A DNA stretch of 64,000 nucleotides. Origin: Deltaproteobacteria bacterium (GTDB lineage: Bacteria > Desulfobacterota > Binatia > UBA9968). This document shows positions 19,543 through 28,565 of this stretch, in pieces. The first letter of the stretch is position 1; the number at the start of each line of letters is the position of its first letter. The notes beneath the pieces are model-generated. The model was given only the letters and a program-made list of their open reading frames with translations, had not been told where the DNA came from and searched no databases. The position numbers and the translations under genes were made by a program. The stretch lies in contig VGTH01000017.1 of assembly GCA_016874755.1 (NCBI GenBank), positions 41,906 to 105,905 of the forward strand. The letters run 5' to 3'.

Positions 19543-20415
19543 ATGGAATTCTCCCCTCAGCTAGTGGCTCTTGCCTCGACCGCCGTCTACGCCGCCGGCA
19601 ACCTCTACGCCCGCGTTGGGCTGGTGCACTCGACGCCGCTGGTGGTCACACTGATTTCTTTGATCGTACAGACCCTCATCGTATGGACGATTCTGCTGTT
19701 CCGGGGCGGCATTCCCAGCGCCGATCCCCGCGCGTTGACGGTCTTCGTCGCGGTCGGCGTCGCGCTGCCTTTCGTGCGCTGGCTCAGTTACACGGGCCTC
19801 GCCCGCATCGGCTCGGCGCGCTCTTCGTCGCTGCGCTCGACACATCCATTTTTTAGTGCCGCCCTGGCGATCGCTTTCTTGGGCGAACCGGCGCGCCACA
19901 ACGTCATGGTCGGCACCGTGCTGATTGTCGCCGGAATTTTTATTACCTGCTGGGAATCGCGAGAGTACCGCGCGGATAGTAAACCGACTGACGTGCTATT
20001 TCCTTTGTCGGCGGCGTTTTTCTCCGGCATCATCCATCCGATCACCCGCTACGCGTTGACCGTTACCAACGAACCGCTGCTTTACTCAGCCGTGGTCGGC
20101 CTGTCAGCTCTCCTCGCGTTGTCCGGCTATCTGCTGATCACGGGCGGCATAGCAGATATTGTCTGGCCCAACCGCCGTGCATTGCGCTCATTTGTCACCG
20201 CGAGTCTTTTCGAAACCGGCGGTTTTCTCCTCTTCAGCGCTGCCGTTAGTCTCGGCCCGGTGGTGCTAATCGCGCCGATCATGGCAACCACACCCATGTG
20301 GGTGCTGCTCGGCTCGATCCTGCTCCTGCGCGACCTCGAAAAAGTCACGCTGCGCACGGTCATCGGCAGCTGCGCCGTGGTCGGCGGCACGATCCTGCTG
20401 GCGTTGAACAAGTAG
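19543..20415 (+). CDS. EamA/DMT-superfamily permease
   Basis: This 290-residue integral membrane protein has about ten hydrophobic segments in two EamA repeats. The first repeat starts QLVALASTAVYAAGNLYARV and the second FPLSAAFFSGIIHPITRYAL. The ending ILLALNK is typical of drug/metabolite transporters. The substrate cannot be predicted. It is likely a secondary exporter or importer in the inner membrane. It is convergent with the DUF2007 gene. Confidence 0.85.
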   Translation: MEFSPQLVALASTAVYAAGNLYARVGLVHSTPLVVTLISLIVQTLIVWTILLFRGGIPSADPRALTVFVAVGVALPFVRWLSYTGLARIGSARSSSLRSTHPFFSAALAIAFLGEPARHNVMVGTVLIVAGIFITCWESREYRADSKPTDVLFPLSAAFFSGIIHPITRYALTVTNEPLLYSAVVGLSALLALSGYLLITGGIADIVWPNRRALRSFVTASLFETGGFLLFSAAVSLGPVVLIAPIMATTPMWVLLGSILLLRDLEKVTLRTVIGSCAVVGGTILLALNK

Positions 20416-20433
20416 TGACAATCTAAAAATGGA

Positions 20434-20802
20434 CTAAGGCTTGCGCTGCGCGCGGGAAATGGGCACGACTTTGGCCGATGGTCTCTTTTTGGCCTCGCGG
20501 CTGCGGCCGCACTTCCAACATTCCAAAAACTGGCCTTCGATCACTTCATTGCAAGCAACGCAGTGCCAAGGTTTCTTTACCGAAGCGATGGGCGCCAGCG
20601 TTTTCTTCAAGATCGCCTTCGCTTTAAGCGCCTTGTTATCATCGATCACCCACAACTCGGGCCAACATTCAGTGGGCGGAATTTCGCCCGCGGCGCTGAT
20701 CAAGTCGGTCTTCCTGGTAATGCACCGAATGCCGTAGCTCGCCAGCACGTTCTTCAGATGGGCGATCATCAAGAGATCCTTGGTGCTGTAAACTTTGGTC
20801 AT
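20434..20802 (-). CDS. DUF2007-type protein with C-terminal zinc ribbon
   Basis: This 122-residue protein has an N-terminal DUF2007 fold (putative signal-transducing, PII-like ferredoxin fold): KVYSTKDLLMIAHLKNVLAS, then ELWVIDDNKALKAKAIL. A C-terminal zinc ribbon follows, with WHCVACNEVIEGQFLECWKC (two CxxC pairs), and a basic tail. The family role is unknown. It lies 6 bases downstream of the DOPA-dioxygenase-like gene and is probably co-transcribed. Confidence 0.75.
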   Translation of the reverse strand: MTKVYSTKDLLMIAHLKNVLASYGIRCITRKTDLISAAGEIPPTECWPELWVIDDNKALKAKAILKKTLAPIASVKKPWHCVACNEVIEGQFLECWKCGRSREAKKRPSAKVVPISRAQRKP

Positions 20803-20808
20803 CGCGCT

Positions 20809-21156
20809 TTACTGGGCGTGGCGGCGCAACACCGCTTCGTTCAACTTCAGTCGATCGCCGAGCCAAAGCGAGCGCACCATGTGGTCGCCATAGCCGTCGC
20901 CGGTGGAGGGATGAACCAGCACCGACAACCCCTCCCGGTTGAGCATCAGCCATGGGACAACTTTGCCGAACTCGTCGGGTGAAAAAACTGCCTGGTACAT
21001 GGCATCCAGGTGCGGCCCCACCGGCTCGTCATGCCAGCTGCCCAATTGGACGTTAAACTGTGCCAGCCCCGCTCGCACCCGGGTGGCGGCGTCGCGCGTC
21101 GTTTTCGGATCGTAATAGATGTGCGCGTGATAGCCTTTTATGACTCGGTCGCCCAT
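20809..21156 (-). CDS. DOPA 4,5-dioxygenase family protein
   Basis: This 115-residue protein matches the DOPA_dioxygen family (PF08883): KGYHAHIYYDP at the N-terminus, LGSWHDEPVGPH in the middle, and LMLNREGLSVLVHPSTGDGY near the end. The conserved His residues (HAH, WHDEPVGPH, VHP) are those expected for the metal site. Plant and fungal members cleave DOPA. Bacterial homologues have little-tested ring-cleavage or stress roles, so the substrate is open. It is followed by the DUF2007 gene. Confidence 0.85.
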   Translation of the reverse strand: MGDRVIKGYHAHIYYDPKTTRDAATRVRAGLAQFNVQLGSWHDEPVGPHLDAMYQAVFSPDEFGKVVPWLMLNREGLSVLVHPSTGDGYGDHMVRSLWLGDRLKLNEAVLRRHAQ

Positions 21157-21298
21157 GACACCCTCCTGACGCGCTGTGATTTATTGCTTATCAAAGATCG
21201 CCGGTCGATGCCAAAGCAGGGGTGTTTTTGAGAAAAGTCAGTCTGTAGCCGCTGCCGGCGTTGCCGCAGGGCTCGGGAGAAGGGGGTGCGGTGGTAAC

Positions 21299-21493
21299 TT
21301 AAGCTTTTTTCAGCTCGGGAACGATTTCATCGGGGAACAAATATTCTTCGCCGGCATTGCCGAAGTTGACCAGGATTAGCTGACGACCGAGGTTCTCGAC
21401 CGTGCGCACGAATGTCCCCTCGCGCGGCAGCATAACGCCGGTTTTCTGCGACCGGATGGGTTTGATGGTTTTAAGCGGATCACCAGCCTTCAT
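21299..21493 (-). CDS. Small hypothetical protein
   Basis: This 64-residue protein starts at MKAGDPLKTIKPIRSQKTGV, with GGAGGTAAG upstream of the ATG. The longer upstream frame lacks a ribosome-binding site and looks non-coding. The sequence is a compact all-beta pattern (GTFVRTVENLGRQLILVNFG, EEYLFPDEIV), which suggests a small SH3/KOW-like barrel. That fold is a guess from the alternation only. I do not recognise the family. Confidence 0.6.
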   Translation of the reverse strand: MKAGDPLKTIKPIRSQKTGVMLPREGTFVRTVENLGRQLILVNFGNAGEEYLFPDEIVPELKKA

Positions 21494-21837
21494 TCGTCTT
21501 ACCTCCGTTGACGGAACTTTGACTAAATGGCCGTTGTCACCTTTTTGTCTGCGCCTATTTTTGACTATCGGCACTTGGATTTTCTCTCCTGGACCGGACC
21601 CTTTCGATCTATTAGACGTTGAAAATCGACAATTCTGATGAACCCACAGATTGCTTTGCATGCCCTGTGCCAATAACGACGCGGACAAAGGCTGTTGTAG
21701 ACTCGGGAGGCACGGGCAACGTTGCAGCATCCAGGTTGAAAAATGGGGTTGCGCCAAAGCGAAGTGGCAAGCTGGGCGAACGCTGGAGCCAGAACACTGG
21801 CGACGAAAGCGGGTCTGGAGAGGGCTAACCTCCTTTT
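21494..21837. other. Intergenic gap, no recognisable gene
   Basis: These 344 bases separate the small hypothetical gene from the solute-binding protein gene. Both strands hold short open frames (about 60-70 codons) without ribosome-binding sites or recognisable domains. The promoter of the small gene presumably lies at the left end. Confidence 0.4.
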
Positions 21838-22842
21838 CTACTTGGTACCATACACCTTATCGAAGTATTTTTCATCATCGAGCTTCTTGAGCCAACTGTT
21901 GTCGACGATCTCTTCGGCCTTGACCGCAGCCGCTTTGGGGTTTTGCTCGGCAACGTATTTAATAACGATCTTGAACCCTTCTAGCGACGGGTAGGGCTTG
22001 CGGTCGAGCTCGTCTTGGGCCTCTAGATAAAAGTCCTCAGCCGCCTCGACGTTGGGCAGTCTCAGGCTTTTGGCAATCACTTCTTTGACAGCCTGTTTGT
22101 TTTCTTTCTTGAACATGTAGCCGTAGGCATCGATGGTCGCGCGGGCAAACCCGTCGACGATTTTTGGATTGGCCGCCGCATAATCTTTCTTCACCGTAAG
22201 GCCGGTATTTTGATAGGGCGTCTTGGCGGCGTGCATGTTGAGCAAGTTGTAATAGCCCTTACCGGTCATCACCTTGGTCGCCACCCGCTGCAGCATGCCG
22301 GCGTCGATCGCTTTGTTTTCCAGCGCGACCATGCGATCGGGATCGACACCGGTTTGAATCAGCGTGATGCCATCTCGTTTCAAGTCGAGGCCGAGGCTTT
22401 CCATCGCAATCAGCGCCGAAATATGCGACGAGCCGCCAAAACGCGCCGTGCCGATCTTCTTGCCCTTCAAATCCTGCGCCCGGCGAATGTTGGGCTGGGT
22501 TATCACCGAAAACGGCGAGGTGTTGCTCAAGCCCAAAAAGAAGCTCAACTTCTCCCCCGTCGCCGCCAGGCTCACCAGCGACGCCGGCGCATTGGCGGTG
22601 AATTGGATTTCACCCGCCTGAAACATCTGCGCCACCAGCGAGCCGCTGTTGACGAGAATCAATTGAACATCGAGCCCATATTTCTCATAGAACTTCTTGT
22701 CGCGCGCGACATAGAGCGGCGCCATATGCGGCGTCGGCGTCGACAAAGCGACGCGGACCTGTTGGAGCTTTTGGGCGTGGACGCGATCGGTGGCAAAGAA
22801 CAAGCAGGTTATTAGGAGAATAAACGGCAGCCGATTTCGCAT
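21838..22842 (-). CDS. NMT1/THI5-like ABC transporter solute-binding protein
   Basis: This protein of about 334 residues has a Sec signal peptide (LPFILLITCLFFATDRVHA). The periplasmic binding fold has VRVALSTPTPHMAPLYVARD, KKFYEKYGLDVQLIL, the ligand-site-like GSLVAQMFQAGEIQFT, DLKGKKIGTARFGG and YQNTGLTVKKDY. This group usually binds small organic anions such as sulfonates, pyrimidine precursors or aromatic acids. No permease or ATPase gene is adjacent. ATG 22842 is preferred over an in-frame TTG two codons upstream. Confidence 0.9.
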   Translation of the reverse strand: MRNRLPFILLITCLFFATDRVHAQKLQQVRVALSTPTPHMAPLYVARDKKFYEKYGLDVQLILVNSGSLVAQMFQAGEIQFTANAPASLVSLAATGEKLSFFLGLSNTSPFSVITQPNIRRAQDLKGKKIGTARFGGSSHISALIAMESLGLDLKRDGITLIQTGVDPDRMVALENKAIDAGMLQRVATKVMTGKGYYNLLNMHAAKTPYQNTGLTVKKDYAAANPKIVDGFARATIDAYGYMFKKENKQAVKEVIAKSLRLPNVEAAEDFYLEAQDELDRKPYPSLEGFKIVIKYVAEQNPKAAAVKAEEIVDNSWLKKLDDEKYFDKVYGTK

Positions 22843-23013
22843 TTTCAATTCTGCTTCCTCAGGTACGGGTGATGCACCCTGATTGTCACGATTTCCGTAG
22901 TTCGCTTGTGCTCTGACGAAATGAAGAGATGTTCAATGGCGGCAGGTAGCTACTCGATTATTCGAACAACTTGGTCGTCACACTGTCCAATAGTAGCTTG
23001 AAGCCGTTGAGAG

Positions 23014-26000
23014 TCAAGCTCGCATCGGCCGCGCAGGCAAGCTCCGCAGGATCAAATCCACCAGAAACAACCCCAACCCCAACGCTGCCAATGGCCACCA
23101 GGTGGCTTGCCCCTGCGTGCCTTTGCCGGGCGTCGGTGTGTAGAGCCGCTGCAAACCAGCCTCATACTTCTCCGCGTCGAGCAGCTCGCCGCCGGTCTCT
23201 TCGGCCAGGCGGCTAAGCAGCGAAAGGTTCGGCTTGAGCTCGCGGTACTCCCGGGGATAAGGCGCGATGTAAGGCACGGTGGCGACTTGCAGCGGCGCGG
23301 CGCCGGCCTGTCCTTCGGCGTAAAGCGTCAAAAAATGAACGCCGCGCTGCGCCGGCGTGAACTTGCCTTCGTAGCGGCCGGGCGCGCTTTGCTGCAACCG
23401 CTGCTCTTGGGTTGCGCGGTTGGGCGACGCGATGCTCGCTTTCAAGTTGAGCTGGTTCAAGAATTTGCCGTCCTTGGTAACTAGATCGGTCACGACTTTG
23501 ACCGCTTCGCCATCGGGGTGAAACTCCGTGCGCATTCTCGTGTCGAGCAGTTTACGCATGGCATCGCGGCTAAGCTGGCTCGCCCATTGCGGCAACGCCG
23601 GCCAACTCACCCACTCTTTGCCCCAACGGCCGCTCAAGTCCGAAGTAAACGCCGTCACGCGACCCAGGCCGTAGCGCCACGAAGCCAGCAGCGGGTCTTT
23701 GTCGGCCTTCATTAATAACTCGGCGCGGTTCTTCGGATAGGTCAGCACATAGCCGCGCAGCGGCGGGATACTATTCGGCGCAATCCCTTTCAGCGGCCCG
23801 TCCCCAGCGACCACCGTCGGTGCGACGCTCTTTTCGATCAGCAGATCGCGCGAGATCAGTAGCGTCTCCGTGGTAAAAATCTGCGGCACCGTCTGCGGAT
23901 CGAGCGCCACGTAGCCGCGCCCCTTGCCGAGCTTGGCGATTTCCGCCATCAGCGCCACATCGGCGTCGTTGCCCACCGAGACCGTCGATACCGTGACACC
24001 GTCGCGCGCCATCTTGGCGATCAGCGCATTGAAATCGGCCTTGTCGGTGAGCCCATCGGAGAGCGCGATGACATGTTTGATCGCCGCCTGTTTGGTCGCC
24101 ATCACGCGCGCGGCTTCGACCATGGCTTTATACATGTCGGTGCCGCCATCGGACTGCACGCCGGCAAGTTTTTCCGTGATCCACTCGCCTTTGCCGACTT
24201 GGCGAAACGGCAGCGCCCAGTCCCACTTGGCGTCGAAAGCTAAAATGCCGACCTGATCCGTCGGGCTCATGATATCGGCTGCCGCCAGCGCCGCGGCCTT
24301 GGCGAGATCGAGCTTGGTGCCGCCTTCGGGCCCGGCGCCCATGCTGCCGGATTTGTCTAAGACGAACAGCAAGGCGACGTGGGGCAGATCGAGCCGCGCC
24401 GGCGGCCGCATGTCCACGGGGAGAATGCGCTCCAGCGGTGTTCGATAGTAACCGCCGGCGCCGTAGCTCTGTGAGCCGCCGACCACCAGCAGTCCACCCC
24501 CCAGGTCGCGCACATATTTTTCGACGTTCTCCAGCTTGGCGTGGGTCAATTGAAAAGCCGGCACATTGTCGAGCACCAAGAGGTCGAATGCCGCCAATTC
24601 GGCCAAGGTCAAGCGCGCCGTCGCCGGCGTCGACTCGACCACGGCATAGCCCTGCACGCGCAAAACCCGCGCGAGCACGCCTTGACTCTCTTTCTCTGAG
24701 GACACGAGTAAGACGCGCGGCGGCCCTTTAACTTCGACAACCCCTTGCAAAAGATTGTTCTCCGCCAGCGTGTCGTCGGCCGACTCCACCGTCAGCTCGT
24801 AGGAATGGTTGCCGCGCTGCGTTAAGCTCTCGCGAAAACTGACAGTGTTATTGCCCGGCTTGAGCTCGATTTCTTTTTCATGCACGAGCTTGCCATCGCG
24901 CAGCAAACGGACCCGCGCCGGCGCGGCGCGGCCGCTCTCGATTTTACCTTCGACGGCAAAGCCCTCGGCGCTGTCGACCTGCTGCGGCAGAGTGAAATCG
25001 CTGAGATAAACTTCGTTACGGCCGCGCGCCAGGCTGGCGGGCAGCGTCCAGATTTGCGTTCCTTGGGCGCGCAAGAGCGGCGCAGCGCGCAACGCCGCGC
25101 CACGATTTTCGTTGCCGTCGGAAATCAAGAGGATTCGCCCCTGCCGGCCTTCGCCCACCTGCGCCACCGCTGCCTGCAGCGCCGCTTGCAGATCGGTCTC
25201 TTCGCGGTCCAAAGGTGCGCCGAAATCACTTGCCGGCGGGGTCTGCTTGGGAAGAAACTCCCATTCGGGCGCGCGGCCGAAACCGAGCAGGCCGGTGCGC
25301 GTGTGCGGATTCTTTTCGCGGTTCACGCTTTCGAGCACCGCCAGGGCTTTTTCGCGCGCCTCCTGGCCGACGCTGCGCGACAGGTCCACACTCAAGATCA
25401 CGTCCAACGCATCCACCGAGGAAAATAGCTTTGGATTGATCCACGCAATCAGCAAAGCCGCCAATGCGCCGGCGCGCAGCAAAGCCGGATACAGCGGCAG
25501 GCGCGTGCGCCAAGCGAGGATCCATTCTATAAAAAGCAGCACGATGGTCGCGACCAGCAAACTCGGCCACAACGGCCAGCCGGTCTCGTTTTGCGCGGTG
25601 CTCTGGGCGTGGCTGGCGCCCGGCTGCGGGTGCAGCTGCGGCGGCGCGGCGATCTGCGATTCGTTTTCATCGAGCAAATTCACCGCCAAGCGGCCGGTGC
25701 GCCCAGAACTCTTGTACTCGTAAAAGCCGGCTTCGAAAGTATCGGCGAAAACAAACGGACTCGCGGCAATCTTGAGCCGTTCCTTTTTGCCGGCGGGCGT
25801 AAGCAGTTCGACATCGCTGTCGCCCGCCGGCAAGCGCAGCACAAACGGCGCGCCCGCCTGCGTGCTTTCCGCGGGGAACTCGCGGCGCTGCGGTTGAAAC
25901 CATTCCAGAGCGTTATGAAACAAAACCGGAAAAGCGATCCGGAGCGGCAGATCGGACGCCGCCAGGTCGAAACCAAGAATCAGCGCGCGCAGCTTGCCTT

Positions 26001-27360
26001 GGTCGAGCGCCACCAGCAAAGGATTGCCTCCGGCGCGCGCTATCACGGTCGCTTCACCACCGACGGTGAGACGCGACATTTCTTGCACATGCAAATCGCC
26101 GAGACTCAGCGATTCGGCGACGGGATGCTTGGCCGCTAGCACCGGCGCGCCGGGGTTGGCGATCTTACCGTTGGCCCGGATCGGTCCCTGGGCAGGAACC
26201 GTATCGATCAGAATCACATTGCCCTGAACCGACGGCGGCACCGGCACGCGATCGAAAATCATGACATCGTAGTGCGAGTTCTCGGGAGCGGCTTCCCAGC
26301 TCTGTGTCGTCGTCACTTGCACATGGGAAAAAAAGCGCAGCAGGTTGCTCAGCAGCGGATTGCCCGGCCCAACGTACAAAAGCCGCAGCGGCGCGCGGTC
26401 GTTCAACGCCAAATAGGCTTGATTGTCGGTTGGGAAATCGTCATCGATCTCCAAACGCGCCACCAGGCTGCCGGTGAGATTGCCGCTAAGTGATCCATTG
26501 GCCGGATAGATCAACACGCGCCGCTGCTCGGCGCCAATCTCTACAGTCTCACGCAAAATCTCTTTGTCGCCGAGCTTGAGTGCCAGCGGCCCACGCACGG
26601 TTTGGGTCGTATAATTGCGCAGATGAACCATGATTTCCGCCGCCGCTTGCTCCGGATGGCGCCGCACTTCGAAGCCGACGATGCCGACATTGGCCGGCTG
26701 GGGTTTGCCCGCGTCGACTTTGATCAGGCGCAGGTGCACGGCCGGCCGAGTGAATTCTTCGGCGCCGGTGAAAGCACCGTCGCTGATCACGACGACCTGA
26801 TCGGGACTGCCGCGCTTCAAAAAAGCATGGGCGAACAGTATGGCGTCTTTGACGCGCCCGGGCGCATCGGTGGCGTTGATGCTCTTAGCGATGTCGCGCA
26901 GCCGACGAGTGTCCGAAGTAAACGGCACGATCAAGCGCGGCTCGGCGCCAGCGCCAATCACCATCATCTTGCGGCCGCTTGAAAGTGAATCGACCAGCGC
27001 GGCAAATTCCTTGCGTGCCGCATCGAAGCGCGTGCCGCTTTTGCCTTTGGCTTTCATGCTCGCGCTCAAGTCGAGCACAACAACCATATCGCCCGATGTG
27101 GGCGCCAAATGCAGCAGCGCCGGGTCGGCCAACGCCGCGATCAGCGCGGCGGCAGCCAGCAGCTGCAAGATCAGCAACAGATTTTTTTTCAGCAGCCAAC
27201 CCAGCCGCGTGCCAAGCGGCTGCTCTTTCAACAACCGTTCCCAGATGAACAGCGTGCTGGTGGAAAGCTTGGGCCCCTTGGGTTTGAGACTATGGAGAAA
27301 GACGATCAGCGGCAGCGCGCCGGCGAGTAACAAGAGAGCGTATGGGACTCCCCAAAGCAT
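23014..27360 (-). CDS. Giant membrane protein with three VWA domains and a GATase1-like domain
   Basis: This 1448-residue protein looks like a fusion of two normally separate MoxR-operon proteins. The first half has BatA-type membrane helices (about 5-24 and 58-77) and VWA1 with MIDAS DLSAS (Asp97). It then has a beta-rich region and helices near 599-617 and 624-641. The second half has VWA2 (DLSRS, Asp659), a GATase1-like domain at about 880-985 (VLLVSSEKES, GGGLLVVGGSQSYGAGGY) and VWA3 (DKSGSMG, Asp1002). The C-terminal helix is at 1421-1439. All three VWA domains keep DxSxS. It is last in the moxR operon, separated from DUF58 by a dispersed repeat. It is probably a periplasmic metal-dependent adhesion or assembly scaffold acting with the MoxR ATPase; the client is unknown. 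Confidence 0.85.
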   Translation of the reverse strand: MLWGVPYALLLLAGALPLIVFLHSLKPKGPKLSTSTLFIWERLLKEQPLGTRLGWLLKKNLLLILQLLAAAALIAALADPALLHLAPTSGDMVVVLDLSASMKAKGKSGTRFDAARKEFAALVDSLSSGRKMMVIGAGAEPRLIVPFTSDTRRLRDIAKSINATDAPGRVKDAILFAHAFLKRGSPDQVVVISDGAFTGAEEFTRPAVHLRLIKVDAGKPQPANVGIVGFEVRRHPEQAAAEIMVHLRNYTTQTVRGPLALKLGDKEILRETVEIGAEQRRVLIYPANGSLSGNLTGSLVARLEIDDDFPTDNQAYLALNDRAPLRLLYVGPGNPLLSNLLRFFSHVQVTTTQSWEAAPENSHYDVMIFDRVPVPPSVQGNVILIDTVPAQGPIRANGKIANPGAPVLAAKHPVAESLSLGDLHVQEMSRLTVGGEATVIARAGGNPLLVALDQGKLRALILGFDLAASDLPLRIAFPVLFHNALEWFQPQRREFPAESTQAGAPFVLRLPAGDSDVELLTPAGKKERLKIAASPFVFADTFEAGFYEYKSSGRTGRLAVNLLDENESQIAAPPQLHPQPGASHAQSTAQNETGWPLWPSLLVATIVLLFIEWILAWRTRLPLYPALLRAGALAALLIAWINPKLFSSVDALDVILSVDLSRSVGQEAREKALAVLESVNREKNPHTRTGLLGFGRAPEWEFLPKQTPPASDFGAPLDREETDLQAALQAAVAQVGEGRQGRILLISDGNENRGAALRAAPLLRAQGTQIWTLPASLARGRNEVYLSDFTLPQQVDSAEGFAVEGKIESGRAAPARVRLLRDGKLVHEKEIELKPGNNTVSFRESLTQRGNHSYELTVESADDTLAENNLLQGVVEVKGPPRVLLVSSEKESQGVLARVLRVQGYAVVESTPATARLTLAELAAFDLLVLDNVPAFQLTHAKLENVEKYVRDLGGGLLVVGGSQSYGAGGYYRTPLERILPVDMRPPARLDLPHVALLFVLDKSGSMGAGPEGGTKLDLAKAAALAAADIMSPTDQVGILAFDAKWDWALPFRQVGKGEWITEKLAGVQSDGGTDMYKAMVEAARVMATKQAAIKHVIALSDGLTDKADFNALIAKMARDGVTVSTVSVGNDADVALMAEIAKLGKGRGYVALDPQTVPQIFTTETLLISRDLLIEKSVAPTVVAGDGPLKGIAPNSIPPLRGYVLTYPKNRAELLMKADKDPLLASWRYGLGRVTAFTSDLSGRWGKEWVSWPALPQWASQLSRDAMRKLLDTRMRTEFHPDGEAVKVVTDLVTKDGKFLNQLNLKASIASPNRATQEQRLQQSAPGRYEGKFTPAQRGVHFLTLYAEGQAGAAPLQVATVPYIAPYPREYRELKPNLSLLSRLAEETGGELLDAEKYEAGLQRLYTPTPGKGTQGQATWWPLAALGLGLFLVDLILRSLPARPMRA

Positions 27361-27374
27361 AAGTTGTGTACGAG

Positions 27375-27494
27375 ACTCCTCGGAGTCCTTCGACAGGCTC
27401 AGGACGAACGGGTAATAGGAGGACTCAGAAAGGGCAAATTCCGTTCATGCTGAGCCCTTCGACCTGGCTCAGGACAGGCTTGTCGAAGCATGTT
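27375..27494. repeat. TTCGAC-type dispersed repeat, copy 2 (inside the moxR operon)
   Basis: The element GAGTCCTTCGACAGGCTCAG, then GACGAACGGG, with inverted CCGTTCATGCTGAGCCCTTC ...GTCGAAGCATG, fills the gap between the DUF58 stop and the VWA gene. It is the reverse-orientation relative of 5011-5138 and 52472-52580. Confidence 0.85.
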
Positions 27495-27500
27495 CCTTAT

Positions 27501-28565
27501 TCACTTCACGCTGCTCACGCGGCGCAGCGCCTGCAAAACAAAGTCATCGAACGGCACGTCGGTGGTTGTTCGTAAGTAGTCGATATGCCGCGCCGCGCAC
27601 ACCGCTTCGATCTCGCCGAAATAGCGCTCCAACTCCTCGCGGTAGCGCTTTATCAATGTGTCATCGAGAAAAAACTTGCGCTCGCGGCCGTTCTCGACAT
27701 CGCGCAGCGCGACGTCGCCGTAGGCCTCCGGCGAAAGTTCCTGTGGATCGACGATGTGAATCGTCAAAACTTGATGCTTTTTGTTGGTCAACTCTTCCAG
27801 CGCCGCACGCCAGCCGATGGGATCGAACAAATCGCTGACGATGATGACAAAACCTGGCTGCCGAAAAAGATTGGTGAACGAATGGACCGCCGCGCGCAGC
27901 TGCGTTTCACCACCGCACGAAAGCCGCGTCAGAAAACCAAATAATTTAAGAATCTGCTGGCGTCCCCGTCCGAGCGTCAGCGGCTTATGCAGTGCAGCGG
28001 AAAACGACGCGCCGCCGACGCGGTCGAGGTTCTTGAGGCCGATATAACCCAATGCGGCGGCGACCTGTTTTGCGTAGGTAAGCTTCGTTGGCGCACCCTG
28101 TGCCATCGACAGACTTGTGTCGACCAAGAGATAAACATTGAGTTCTGCTTCAGCCGTGAAGATCTTTAACAACAATTTGTCCAGCCGCCGGTAGACGTTC
28201 CAGTCGACGTAGCGCAGATCGTCGCCATGCTGATAGCGCCGGTAATCGGAAAACTCCAAGCTAAAACCGCGGCGCGAGGTCGCATGCTCACCCTTGGCAT
28301 TGGCGAACGTCAGCCGCTTGGCGATCAGGCGCAGGCGCTCGAGTTTGCGCAGGAAGTCGGCGTCGAAAAGCGTTTCGGGTGTGGCGTTTTCTGTCTGTCG
28401 TCTAGCGTCTGGCGTCTGGCGTTCAGCTTCCCCCGGACTCGCCGACCTTGAGATCGCGCGAACGTCAGCGACGCGCCAAACCGCCTCTCGAGCCTTTCGC
28501 GCGGCACTGGCAAATCGCTCGGATCTTAACCCCAAACGCCAGACCCTAGACTGCAAACGCATCAT
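27501..28565 (-). CDS. DUF58 domain protein
   Basis: This 354-residue protein has the DUF58 core starting near residue 64 (LFDADFLRKLERLRLIAKRL). The signature FSDYRRYQHGDDLRYVDW is at about 105-122, and a VWA-like part has LLVDTSLSM (Asp149, Ser151, Ser153). The ATG overlaps the moxR stop (ATGA). The first 63 residues are not family-like: they are encoded by repeat-like DNA (RQTPDARRQTE), and I see no ATG, GTG or TTG between that segment and the core. DUF58 proteins are partners of MoxR ATPases. Confidence 0.9.
   Translation of the reverse strand: MMRLQSRVWRLGLRSERFASAARKAREAVWRVADVRAISRSASPGEAERQTPDARRQTENATPETLFDADFLRKLERLRLIAKRLTFANAKGEHATSRRGFSLEFSDYRRYQHGDDLRYVDWNVYRRLDKLLLKIFTAEAELNVYLLVDTSLSMAQGAPTKLTYAKQVAAALGYIGLKNLDRVGGASFSAALHKPLTLGRGRQQILKLFGFLTRLSCGGETQLRAAVHSFTNLFRQPGFVIIVSDLFDPIGWRAALEELTNKKHQVLTIHIVDPQELSPEAYGDVALRDVENGRERKFFLDDTLIKRYREELERYFGEIEAVCAARHIDYLRTTTDVPFDDFVLQALRRVSSVK
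28381..28556. repeat. Repeat-like DNA forming the 5' end of the DUF58 gene
   Basis: Inverted copies of GTCTGGCGTT (near 28545) and AACGCCAGACGCCAGACGC (near 28410-28425) flank a segment with further internal symmetry. The whole region is read in the DUF58 frame. Confidence 0.6.
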
